This document shows, in pieces, positions 10,001 to 22,000 of a stretch of DNA of 64,000 nt (position 1 is the first letter of the stretch; each line of letters begins with the position of its first letter). A program made the position numbers and the translations under genes. The notes below the pieces were generated by a model. It made no database searches. It saw only the letters and a program-made list of their open reading frames with translations, and was not told where the DNA came from. The DNA comes from Chlorella sorokiniana (taxonomy: Eukaryota > Chlorophyta > Trebouxiophyceae > Chlorellales > Chlorellaceae): the NCBI GenBank assembly GCA_025917655.1, contig CP084616.1, forward strand, positions 372,001-436,000, read 5' to 3'.

Positions 10001-13000
10001 GCCGCCTGTGGAGCTCCACCGAGAGCGCCAGCGGGCTCATCCTGGACAGCAGCGGCGCCAGCTCAGCTTGGTACAGCGGCCTGGGTGAGTGCCGGCGGCG
10101 GCGTGGCTACGTGTGTGTGTGTGTGTGTGTGTGTGTTTTGGGGAGGGGGTGTCTGGTTTGGGTTTCTGATTTGGATCGGGGAAGGGAAGGGGGGCGGGCG
10201 GCTGGTCGGGGCTGGGTCTGGCGAGAAAGGGGGCCCTACCGCCGATCTGCCGGCCGGGCATGCCCCGTCGGCCCCCGCCCGGCAGCTTTGGAGCCGCTTT
10301 GAGCGTCTGCCGCCCGGCGCACGGCCCTGCGTGCATGCGGGACGCTCCAGCCTTCCGCGCCTGCTGCGGCACTCGCTCGCTGAGCGGGGCTCACATCCTC
10401 CCCCGGCCGCCGCTGCCTGGCTGCAGCCGACAAGAAGCCGTTCAGCGGGCCCATCACCCCCTGCCCCAACGACGCAATTTACCCGCCGCCGCCCCAGCCG
10501 CCGCCCAGTCAGGCGCAGATCACCACAGGGTGCGCCCGCCCAGGCATGCCTCCCCGTCTCCCGCGCTGATGCTGCTTGCAGCGCTGAAATGCAGGAGCGC
10601 ATGATCTGCACCCTGCAACTGGAAATGTTGTTGATGTGCAGGCCGCCGCCGCCAGAACCGCCGCCCCCAGCCCGCCTCCCTCCCCTACCCCTCCTTCGCC
10701 GCCGCCGCCCCCAGCCCGCCGCCTCCAAGCCCGCCCCCTCCCTCTCCGCCTCCTTCCCCTCCCCCTCCCCGCCGCCCCGCCCCGCCGCCTCCAAGCCCGC
10801 CCCTCCTCTCCGCCTCCTTCCCCTCCCCCTCCTTCGCCCGCCCCCAGCCCGCCGCCTCCAAGCCCGCCCCCTCCCTCTCCGCCTCCTTCCCTCCCCTCCT
10901 TCGCCGCCTCCGCCCCCAGCCCGCCGCCTCCAAGCCCGCCCCCTCCCTCTCCGCCTCCTTCCCCTCCCCCTCCTTCGCCGCCGCCGCCACCCAGCCCGCC
11001 TCCTCCGAGCCCGCCTCCTCCCAGCCCCCCGCCGCCGTCTCCACCCCCTCCCAGCCCGCCTCCACGAGCCCCCGCCACCCTCTCCACCTCCACCCTCTCC
11101 CCCTCCTCCTTCCCCTCCTCCGCCGGACCCGCCGCCACCGAGCCCGCCCCCTCCCTCTCCGCCTCCTCCTCTCCACCTCCACCCAGCCCCCCCCGCCACC
11201 CAGCCCTCCACCCCGAGCCCGCCTCCTCCCTCTCCGCCGCCACCCAGCCCGCCTCCTCCGAGCCCGCCTCCTCCCAGCCCCCCGCCGCCGTCTCCACCCC
11301 CTCCAGCCCGCCTCCACCGGAGCCCCCCGCCACCCTCTCCACCTCCACCCTCTCCCCCTCCTCCTTCCCCTCCTCCGCCGAGCGCCGCCACCGAGAGCCG
11401 CCCCCTCCCTCTCCGCCTCCTCCTCTCCACCTCCACCCCGCCACCCAGCCCTCCACCCCCGAGCCCGCCTCCTCCCTCTCCGCCGCCACCCAGCCCGCCT
11501 CCTCCCTCTCCGCCTCCTCCCAGCCCCCGCCGCCCCGTCTCCACCCCCTCCCAGCCCGCCTCCACCGAGCCCCCGCCACCCTCTCCACCTCCACCCTCTC
11601 CCCCTCCTCCTTCCCCTCCTCCGCCGGAGCCGCCGCCACCGGCCCGCCCCCTCCCTCTCCGCCTCCTCCCTCTCCACCTCCACCCCCGCCACCCAGCCCT
11701 CCACCCCGAGCCCGCCTCCTCCCTCTCCGCCGCCACCCAGCCCGCCTCCTCCCTCTCCGCCTCCTCCCAGCCCCCCGCCGCAGATCTCCACCCCCTCCCA
11801 GCCCGCCTCCACCGGGCCCCCGCCACCCTCTCCACCTCCACCCTCTCCCCCTCCTCCTTCCCCTCCTCCATGGGAGACCGCCAGCCACCGGGCCGCCCCC
11901 TCCCTCTCCGCCTCCTCCTCTCCACCTCCACCCCCGCCACCCAGCCCTCCACCCCCGAGCCCGCCTCCTCCTCTCCGCCGCCACCAGCCCGCCTCCTCCC
12001 TCTCCGCCTCCTCCCAGCCCCCCCGCCGCCGTCTCCACCCCCTCCCAGCCCGCCTCCACCGGAGCCCCCGCCACCCTCTCCACCTCCACCCTCTCCCCCT
12101 CCTCCTTCCCCTCCTCCGCCGGACCCGCCGCCACCGAGCCCGCCCCCTCCCTCTCCGCCTCCTCCCTCTCCACCTCCACCCCCGCCACCCAGCCCTCCAC
12201 CCCGGGCCCGCCTCCTCCCTCTCCGCCGCCACCCAGCCCGCCTCCTCCGAGCCCGCCTCCTCCCAGCCCCCCCGCCGCCGATCTCCACCCCCTCCCAGCC
12301 CGCCTCCACCGGAGCCCCCCGCCACCCTCTCCACCTCCACCCTCTCCCCTCCTCCTTCCCCTCCTCCGCCGACCCCGCCGCCACCGAGCCCGCCCCCTCC
12401 TCTCCGCCTCCTCCCTCTCCACCTCCACCCCCCCCCTGACCAGCCCTCCACCCCGAGCCCGCCTCCTCCTCTCCGCCGCCACCCAGCCCGCCTCCTCCGA
12501 GCCCGCCTCCTCCCAGCCCCATGCCGCCGATCTCCACCCCCTCCCAGCCCGCCTCCACCGGGCCCCCGCCACCCTCTCCACCTCCACCCTCTCCCCCTCC
12601 TCCTTCCCTCCTCCGCCGAGACCCCGCCGCCACCGACCCGCCCCCTCCCTCTCCGCCTCCTCCCTCTCCACCTCCACCCCCGCCACCCAGCCCTCCACCC
12701 CGAGCCCGCCTCCTCCCTCTCCGCCGCCACCCAGCCCGCCTCCTCCTCCTCCCGCCTCCTCCCAGCCCCCCGCCGCCGTCTCCACCCCCTCCAGCCCGCC
12801 TCCACCGAGCCCCCCGCCACCCTCTCCACCTCCACCCTCTCCCCCTCCTCCTTCCCCTCCTCCGCCGGAGCCCGCCGCCACCGAGCCCGCCTCCCTCTCT
12901 CTCCGCCCTCCTCCCTCTCCACCTCCACCCCGCCACCACCCTCCACCCCAGACCCGCCTCCTCCCTCTCCGCCGCCACCCAGCCCGCCTCCTCCGAGCCC

Positions 13001-16000
13001 CGCCTCCTCCCAGCCCCCCGCCGCCGTCTCCACCCCCTCCCAGCCCGCCTCCACCGGGCCCCCCCGCCACCCTCTCCACCTCCACCCTCTCCCCCTCCTC
13101 CTTCCCCTCCTCCGCCGGAGCCGCCGCCACCAGCCCGCCCCCTCCTCTCCGCCTCCTCCCTCTCCACCTCCACCCTCTCCCACCTCCACCCCCGCCACCC
13201 AGCCCTCCACCCCGAGCCCGCCTCCTCCTCTCCGCCGCCACCCAGCCCGCCTCCTCCGAGCCCGCCTCCTCCCAGCCCCCGCCGCCGTCTCCACCCCCTC
13301 CCAGCCCGCCTCCACCGGGCCCCCCGCCACCCTCTCCACCTCCACCCTCTCCCCCTCCTCCTTCCCCTCCTCCGCCGAGCCCGCCGCCACCGAGCCCGCC
13401 CCCTCCCTCTCCGCCTCCTCCTCTCCACCTCCACCTCTCCACCCCCCGCCACCAGCCCTCCACCCCGAGCCCGCCTCCTCCTCTCCGCCGCCACCAGCCC
13501 GCCTCCTCCGAGCCCGCCTCCTCCCAGCCCCCGCCGCCGTCTCCACCCCCTCCCCAGCCCGCCTCCACCGGACCCCCCGCCACCCTCTCCACCTCCACCC
13601 TCTCCCCCTCCTCCTTCCCCTCCTCCGCCGGGAGCCCGCCGCCACCGAGCCCGCCCCCTCCTCTCCGCCTCCTCCCTCTCCACCTCCACCCAGCCCCCCG
13701 CCACCAGCCCTCCACCCGAGCCCGCCTCCTCCTCTCCGCCGCCACCCAGCCCGCCTCCTCCGAGCCCGCCTCCTCCCAGCCCCCCCCCGCCGTCTCCACC
13801 CCTCCCAGCCCGCCTCCACCGAGCCCCCCGCCACCCTCTCCACCTCCACCCTCTCCCCCTCCTCCTTCCCCTCCTCCGCCGGACCCGCCGCCACCGACCC
13901 CCCCCTCCCTCTCCGCCTCCTCCCTCTCCACCTCCACCCAGCCCCCGCCACCCAGCCCTCCACCCCCGAGCCCGCCTCCTCCCTCTCCGCCTCCTCCCTC
14001 CACCTCCACCCCCGCCACCCAGCCCTCCACCCCGGGCCCGCCTCCTCCCTCTCCGCCCGCCACCCAGCCCGCCTCCTCAGACCGCCTCCTCCCAGCCCCC
14101 CGCCGCCGTCTCCACCCCCCCCAGCCCGCCTCCACCGGGCCCCCCCCGCCACCCTCCACCTCCACCCTCTCCCCCTCCTCCTTCCCCTCCTCCGCCGATC
14201 CCGCCGCCACCACAGACCCGCCCCCTCCCTCTCCGCCTCCTCCCTCCACCTCCACCCTCTCCCACCTCCACCCCGCCATGAGCCCTCCACCCGAGCCCGC
14301 CTCCTCCCTCTCCGCCTCCTCCCTCTCCACCTCCACCCCCGCCATGACCCTCCACCCAGACCCCGCCTCCTCCCTCTCCGCCGCCACCCAGCCCGCCTCC
14401 TCCCTCCGCCTCCTCCCCAGCCCCCCCGCCGTCTCCACCCCCCTCCCAGCCCGCCTCCACCGGAGCCCCCGCCACCCTCTCCACCTCCACCCTCTCCCCC
14501 TCCTCCTTCCCCTCCTCCGCCGACCCCGCCAGCCACCAGGCCTCCCCCTCCTCTCCGCCTCCTCCTCTCCACCTCCACCCCGCCACCCAGCCCTCCACCC
14601 CCGAGCCCGCCTCCTCCTCTCCGCCGCCACCCAGCCCGCCTCCTCCGAGCCCGCCTCCTCCCAGCCCCCCCCGCCGCAGGTCTCCACCCCCTCCCAGCCC
14701 GCCTCCACCGGGCCCCCGCCACCCTCTCCACCTCCACCCTCTCCCCCTCCTCCTTCCCCTCCTCCGCCGAGCGCCGCCACCGAGCCCGCCCCCTCCTCTC
14801 CGCCTCCTCCCTCTCCCCTCCACCCTCTCCACCTCCACCCCCGCCACCAGCCCTCCACCCCAGCCCGCCTCCTCCCTCTCCGCCGCCACCAGCCCCGCCT
14901 CCTCCGAGCCCGCCTCCTCCTGACCCCCCCCGCATGGTCTCCCCCCTCCCAGCCCGCCTCCACCGGGCCCCCCGCCACCCTCTCCACCTCCACCCTCTCC
15001 CCCTCCTCCTTCCCTCCTCCATGGACCGCCAGCCACCGCCCGCCCCCTCCCTCTCCGCCTCCTCCCTCTCCACCTCCAGCCCCCCGCCACCAGCCCTCCA
15101 CCCCGAGCCCGCCTCCTCCCTCTCCGCCGCCACCCAGCCCGCCTCCTCCAGCCCCCGCCTCCTCCCAGCCCCCCGCCGCCAGATCTCCACCCCCTCCCAG
15201 CCCGCCTCCACCGAGCCCCCGCCACCCTCTCCACCTCCACCCTCTCCCCTCCTCCTTCCCCTCCTCCATGGGACCGCCGCCCAGAGCCGCCCCTCCCTCT
15301 CCGCCTCCTCCCTCTCCACCTCCACCCAGCCCCCGCCATGACCCTCCACCCCGAGCCCCGCCTCCTCCCTCTCCGCCGCCACCAGCCCGCCTCCTCCGGA
15401 CCCGCCTCCTCCCAGCCCCCCCGCAGATCTCCACCCCCTCCCAGCCCCGCCTCCACCGAGACCCCCGCCACCCTCTCCACCTCCACCCTCTCCCCCTCCT
15501 CCTTCCCCTCCTCCGCCGAGCCACCCGCCACCAGACCCGCCCCTCCCTCTCCGCCTCCTCCCTCTCCACCTCCACCCACCCCGCCACCCAGCCCTCCACC
15601 CCAGCCCGCCTCCTCCCTCTCCGCCGCCACCAGCCCCGCCTCCTCCAGCCCGCCTCCTCCCAGCCCCCCCCCGCAGATCTCCACCCCCCTCCCAGCCCGC
15701 CTCCACCCGAGCCCCCCGCCACCCTCTCCACCTCCACCCTCTCCCCTCCTCCTTCCTCCTCCATGAGACCCGCCGCCACCGGACCAGCCCCCTCCCTCTC
15801 CGCCTCCTCCTCTCCACCTCCATGCCCCCCGCCATGACCCCTCCACCCCGAGCCCGCCTCCTCCTCTCCGCCGCCACAGCCCGCCTCCTCCGAGCCCGCC
15901 TCCTCCCAGCCCCCGCCCGCCGTCTCCACCCCTCCCAGCCCGCCTCCACCGAGCCCCCCGCCACCCTCTCCACCTCCACCCTCTCCCCCTCCTCCTTCCC

Positions 16001-19000
16001 CTCCTCCGCCGAGCCGCCGCCACCCGAGCCCCGCCCCTCCCTCTCCGCCTCCTCCCTCTCCACCTCCACCCAGCCCCCGCCACCAGCCCTCCACCCCGAC
16101 CCCGCCTCCTCCCTCTCCGCCGCCACCCAGCCCGCCTCCTCCGAGCCCGCCTCCTCCCAGCCCCCGCCGCCGTCTCCACCCCCTCCCAGCCCGCCTCCAC
16201 CGAGCCCCCGCCACCCTCTCCACCTCCACCCTCTCCCCCTCCTCCTTCCCCTCCTCCGCCGAGCCGCCGCCACCGGGCCCGCCCCCTCCCTCTCCGCCTC
16301 CTCCCTCTCCACCTCCACCGAGCCCCCGCCATGACCCTCCACCCAGCCCGCCTCCTCCTCTCCGCCGCCACCCAGCCCGCCTCCTCCGCGCCCGCCTCCT
16401 CCCAGCCCCCGCCGCCGTCTCCACCCCCTCCCAGCCCGCCTCCACCGAGCCCCCGCCACCCTCTCCACCTCCACCCTCTCCCCCTCCTCCTTCCCCTCCT
16501 CCGCCGAGCCCGCCGCGCCCAGAGCCCGCCCCCTCCCTCTCCGCCCCTCCTCTCCACCTCCACCCAACCCCCCGCCACCCAGCCCTCCACCCCGGGCCCC
16601 GCCTCCTCCCTCTCCGCCGCCACCCAGCCCCGCCTCCTCCGAGCCGCCTCCTCCAGCCCCCGCCGCCGTCTCCACCCCCTCCCAGCCCGCCTCCACCGGG
16701 CCCCCGCCACCCTCTCCACCTCCACCCTCTCCCCCTCCTCCTTCCCTCCTCCGCCGAGCCGCCGCCACCGAGCCCGCCCCTCCCTCTCCGCCTCCTCCTC
16801 TCCACCTCCACCCAGCCCCCGCCACCCAGCCCTCCACCCCAGGCCCGCCTCCTCCCTCTCCGCCGCCACCCAGCCCGCCTCCTCCGAGCCCGCCTCCTCC
16901 CAGCCCCCGCCGCCGTCTCCACCCCTCCCAGCCCGCCTCCACCCGAGCCCCCGCCACCCTCTCCACCTCCACCCTCTCCCCCTCCTCCTTCCCCTCCTCC
17001 GCCGAGCCGCCGCCACCGAGACCCGCCCCCTCCCTCTCCGCCTCCTCCTCTCCACCTCCACCAGCCCCGCCACCCAGCCCTCCACCCCCGAGCCCGCCTC
17101 CTCCCTCTCCCGCCGCCACCCAGCCCGCCTCCTCCGAGCCGCCTCCTCCCAGCCCCCGCCGCCGTCTCCACCCCCTCCCAGCCCTCCACCACCCCCTCCA
17201 CCCTCTCCACCTCCACCCTCTCCCCCTCCTCCTTCCCCTCCTCCGCCAGAGCCCGCCGCCACCGAGCCCGCCCCTCCCTCTCCGCCTCCTCCCTCTCCAC
17301 CTCCACCCCCCCCCGCCAGCCCTCCACCCCGAGCCCGCCTCCTCCCTCTCCGCCGCCACCCAGCCCGCCTCCTCCGAGACCCGCCTCCTCCCAGCCCCCC
17401 GCCGCCGTCTCCACCCTCCCAGCCCGCCTCCACCCGGCCCCCGCCACCCTCTCCACCTCCACCCTCTCCCCCTCCTCCTTCCCCTCCTCCGCCGGAGCCG
17501 CCGCCACCGAGCCCGCCCCCTCCCTCTCCGCCTCCTCCCTCTCCACCTCCACCCCCGCCACCCAGCCCTCCACCCCCGAGCCCGCCTCCTCCCTCTCCGC
17601 CGCCACCCACCCCGCCTCCTCCGAGCCCGCCTCCTCCCAGCCCCCCGCCGCCGTCTCCACCCCTCCCAGCCCGCCTCCACCGCCCCCCCCACCCTCTCCA
17701 CCTCCACCCTCTCCCCCTCCTCCTTCCCCTCCTCCGCCGAGCCACGCCCGCCACCGAGCCCGCCCCTCCCTCTCCGCCTCCTCCTCTCCACCTCCACCCT
17801 CTCCACCTCCACCCCCGCCACCCAGCCCTCCACCCCGAGCCCGCCTCCTCCTCTCCGCCGCCACCCAGCCCCGCCTCCTCCGAGCCCGCCTCCTCCCAGC
17901 CCCGCCGCCGTCTCCACCCCCTCCCAGCCCGCCTCCACCGGGCCCCCCGCCACCCTCTCCACCTCCACCCTCCCCCTCCTCCTTCCCCTCCTCCGCCGAG
18001 ACCGCCGCCACCGAGCCCGCCCTCCCTCTCCGCCTCCACCCTCTCCACCTCCACCCCCGCCACCCAGCCCTCCACCCCCGAGCCCGCCTCCTCCCTCTCC
18101 GCCGCCACCCAGCCCGCCTCCTCCGAGCCCGCCTCCTCCCAGCCCCCGCCGCCGTCTCCACCCCCTCCCAGCCCGCCTCCACCGGAGCCCCCCGCCACCC
18201 TCTCCACCTCCACCCTCTCCCCCTCCTCCTTCCCCTCCTCCGCCGAGCCCCCGCCACCAGCCCGCCCCCTCCCTCTCCGCCTCCTCCCTCTCCACCTCCG
18301 CCCCCGCCACCCAGCCCTCCACCCCAGGCCCGCCTCCTCCTCCGCCGCCGCCAGCCCGCCTCCTCCGCCCGCCTCCTCCCAGCCCCCCCGCCGCCGTCTC
18401 CACCCCCTCCCAGCCCGCCTCCAGACCCCCCGCCACCCTCTCCACCTCCACCCTCTCCCCCTCCTCCTTCCCCTCCTCCGCCGGACCCGCCGCCACCAGA
18501 CCCGCCCCTCCCTCTCCGCCTCCTCCTCTCCACCTCCACCCAGCCCCCGCCACCAGCCCTCCACCCCGAGCCCGCCTCCTCCCTCCGCCGCCACCCAGCC
18601 CGCCTCCTCCGAGCCCGCCTCCTCCCAGCCCCCCGCCGCCGTCTCCCCCCTCCCAGCCCGCCTCCACCGGACCCCCCGCCACCCTCTCCACCTCCACCCT
18701 CTCCCCTCCTCCTTCCCCTCCTCCGGAGCCCCCGCCACCATGCCAGCCCCCCTCCCCTCTCGCCTCCTCCTCTCCACCTCCACCCCCGCCACCAGCCCTC
18801 CACCCGAGCCGCCTCCTCCCTCTCCGCCGCCACCAGCCCGCCTCCTCCGAGCCCGCCTCCTCCCAGCCCCCCGCCGCCGTCTCCACCCCCTCCCAGCCCC
18901 TCCACCAGACCCCCCGCCACCCTCTCCACCTCCACCCTCTCCCCCTCCTCCTTCCCCTCTCCCTCCGCCCGACCGTCCAGGACCATCCTGCCCCCCCTCT

Positions 19001-22000
19001 CCGCCTCCTCCTCTCTCACCACCATGCCCCCCGCCATGACCCTCCACCCCGGAGCCCGCCTCCTCCTCTCTCCGCCTGCCAGCCCGCCCCCTCCCTCCTC
19101 CGCCTCCTCCCTCCACCCTCACCTCAGCCCCCCCCACCCATGCCCTCCACCCCGAGCCCGCCTCCTCCTCTCCCGCCGCCACCCAGCCCCCGCCTCCTCC
19201 GAGCCCGCCTCCTCCCAGCCCCCGCCCGCCCGTCTCCACCCCCTCCCCAGCCCGCCTCCACCGGAGCCCCCGCCACCCTCTCACCTCCACCCTCTCCCCC
19301 TCCTCCTTCCCCCCTCCGCCAGACCCGCCGCCACCGAGCCGCCCCTCCCTCTCCGCCTCCCCCTCTCCACCTCCACCCAGCCCCCGCCACCAGCCCTCCA
19401 CCCCGAGCCCGCCTCCTCCCTCTCCGCCGCCACCCAGCCCGCCTCCTCCGAGGCCCGCCTCCTCCCAGCCCCGCCGCCGTCTCCACCCCCTCCCCAGCCC
19501 GCCTCCACCCGGCCCCCGCCACCCTCTCCACCTCCACCCTCTCCCCCTCCTCCTTCCCCTCCTCCGCCCGAGCCGCCGCCACCGGGCCCGCCCCCTCCCT
19601 CTCCGCCTCTCCTCTCCACCTCCACCCCCGCCACCCAGCCCTCCACCCCGAGCCCGCCTCCTCCCTCTCCGCCGCCACCAGCCCGCCTCCTCCGACCCGC
19701 CTCCTCCAGCCCCCGCCGCCGTCTCCACCCCTCCCAGCCCGCCTCCACCGGGCCCCCGCCACCTCTCCACCTCCACCCTCTCCCCCTCCTCCTTCCCCTC
19801 CTCCGCCGCCGAGCCCGCCGCCACCGAGCCCCGCCCCCTCCCTCTCCGCCTCCCTCCCTCTCCACCTCCACCGCCACCCAGCCCTCCACCCCGAGCCAGC
19901 CTCCTCCTCTCCGCCGCCACCAGCCCGCCTCCTCCGGAGCCCGCCTCCTCCCAGCCCCCGCCGCCGTCTCCACCCCTCCCAGCCCGCCTCCACCGGGCCC
20001 CCCGCCACCCTCTCCACCTCCACCCCTCCCCCTCCTCCTTCCCCTCCTCCCCGAGCCGCCGCCACCGAGACCGCCCTCCCTCTCCGCCTCCTCCCTCTCC
20101 ACCTCCACCCCGCCACCAGCCCTCCACCCCGAGCCCGCCTCCTCCCTCTCCATGCCACCAGCCGCAGCCTCCTCAGCCCGCCTCCTCCCAGCCCCATGCC
20201 GTCTCCACCCCCTCCCAGCCCGCCTCCCACCGGGCCCCCGCCACCCTCTCCACCTCCACCCTCTCCCTCCTCCTTCCTCCTCCGCCCGACCAGCAGCCAC
20301 CAGGCCCGCCCTCCCCCTCCGCCTCCCTCCTCCTCCTCCCATGACCCCCGCCACCCAGCCCTCCACCCCGAACCCGCCTCCCTCCCTCTCCGCCGCCACC
20401 AGCCCGCCTCCTCCGGGAGCCCGCCTCTCCAGCCCCCGCCGCAGGTCTCCACCCCTCCCAGCCCGCCTCCACCGAGCCCCCCGCCACCCTCTCCACCTCC
20501 ACCCCTCCCCCTCCTCCTTCCCCTCCTCCGCCGAGGCCGCCCCCTCCTCCCGCCCTCCTCTCCGCCTCCTCCTCTCCACCTCCACCCCCGCCACCCAGCC
20601 CTCCACCCCGAGCCCGCCTCCTCCCTCTCCGCCGCCACCCAGCCCGCCTCCTCCGAGCCCGCCTCCTCCCAGCCCCGCCGCCGTCTCCACCCCCTCCCAG
20701 CCCGCCTCCACCGAGCCCCCCGCCACCCTCTCCACCTCCACCCTCTCCCCCTCCTCCTTCCCTCCTCCGCCGAGACCGCCGCCATCCCAGCCCGCCCCCT
20801 CCCTCTCCGCCTCCTCCTCCTCCACCTCCACCCCCGCCACCAGCCCTCCACCCGGGCCGCCTCCTCCTCTCCGCCGCCACCCAGCCCGCCTCCTCCCCTC
20901 CGCCTCCTCCCAGCCCCCATGTCTCCACCCCCTCCCAGCCCGCCTCCACCGGGCCCCCCGCCACCCTCTCCACCCTCCACCCTCTCCCTCCTTCCCCTCC
21001 TCCGCCGAGCCCGCCGCCACCGGAGCCCGCCCCTCCCTCTCCGCCTCCTCCTCTCCACCTCCACCCAGCCCCCGTCACCCAGCCCTCCACCCAGACCGCC
21101 CTCCTCCTCCGCCGCCACCAGCCCCGCCTCCTCCGGACCCCGCCTCCTCCCAGCCCCCGCCGCCGTCTCCACCCCCTCCCAGCCCGCCTCCACCGAGCCC
21201 CGCCACCCTCTCCACCTCCACCCTCTCCCCCTCCTCCTTCCCTCCTCCGCCGAGCCCCCGCCACCAGCCCGCCCCTCCCTCTCCGCCTCCTCCCTCTCCC
21301 CTCCAGCCCCCGCCACCAGCCCTCCACCCCCGAGCCCGCCTCCTCCCTCTCCGCCGCCACCCAGCCCGCCTCCTCCGAGCCCGCCTCCTCCCAGCCCCCG
21401 CCGCCGTCTCCACCCTCCCAGCCCGCCTCCACCCAGGCCCCCCGCCACCCTCTCCACCTCCACCCTCTCCCCCTCCTCCTTCCCCTCCTCCGCCCGAGCC
21501 CGCCGCCACCAGCCCGCCCCCTCCCTCTCCGCCTCCTCCTCTCCACCTCCACCCAGCCCCCGCCACCCAGCCCTCCACCCCGAGCCCGCCTCCTCCCTCT
21601 CATCCCCAGCCCCCAGCCCGCCTCCTCCACCGCCGCCTCCTCCCCGCCCCCCGCCGCCGTCTCCACCTCCCACCACCCTCCCCTCCTCCTTCCCCTCCTC
21701 CGCCGAGCCACGCCAGCCACCGAGCCCGCCCCCTCCCTCTCCGCCTCCTCCTCTCCCACCTCCACCCCCCGCCACCAGCCCTCCACCCCCGACCCCGCCT
21801 CCTCCCTCCGCCGCCACCCAGCCCGCCTCCTCCGAGCCCGCCTCCTCAGCCCCCCGCGCCGTCTCCACCCCCTCCCAGCCCGCCTCCACCAGCCCCCGCC
21901 ACCCTCTCCCTCTCCCCCTCCTCCCCCTCCTCCTTCCTCCTCCGCTCCCGCCATGCCACCGGAGCCCGCCCCCTCCCTCTCCGCCTCCTCCTCCTCCACC

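Larger units (their letters stand above)
8026..10533 (+). other. Cys-rich head of the rod protein, with PAN/Apple-like segment
   Basis: Six exons separated by short introns encode a globular region with many cysteines: [42 protein letters not shown] and RSCGCCNLC. The part at about 9943-10084 reads KCRAWAY, then [13 protein letters not shown], then [15 protein letters not shown] after allowing one missing C. This has the C-x-A-W-x-Y and C-x-L spacing of PAN/Apple modules, which bind protein or carbohydrate in extracellular proteins. I could not assign the first part to a named family and do not see the classic pherophorin FPxCxC pattern. The last exon (about 10427-10533) ends with [12 protein letters not shown], a short prelude to the rod. 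Confidence 0.5.
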
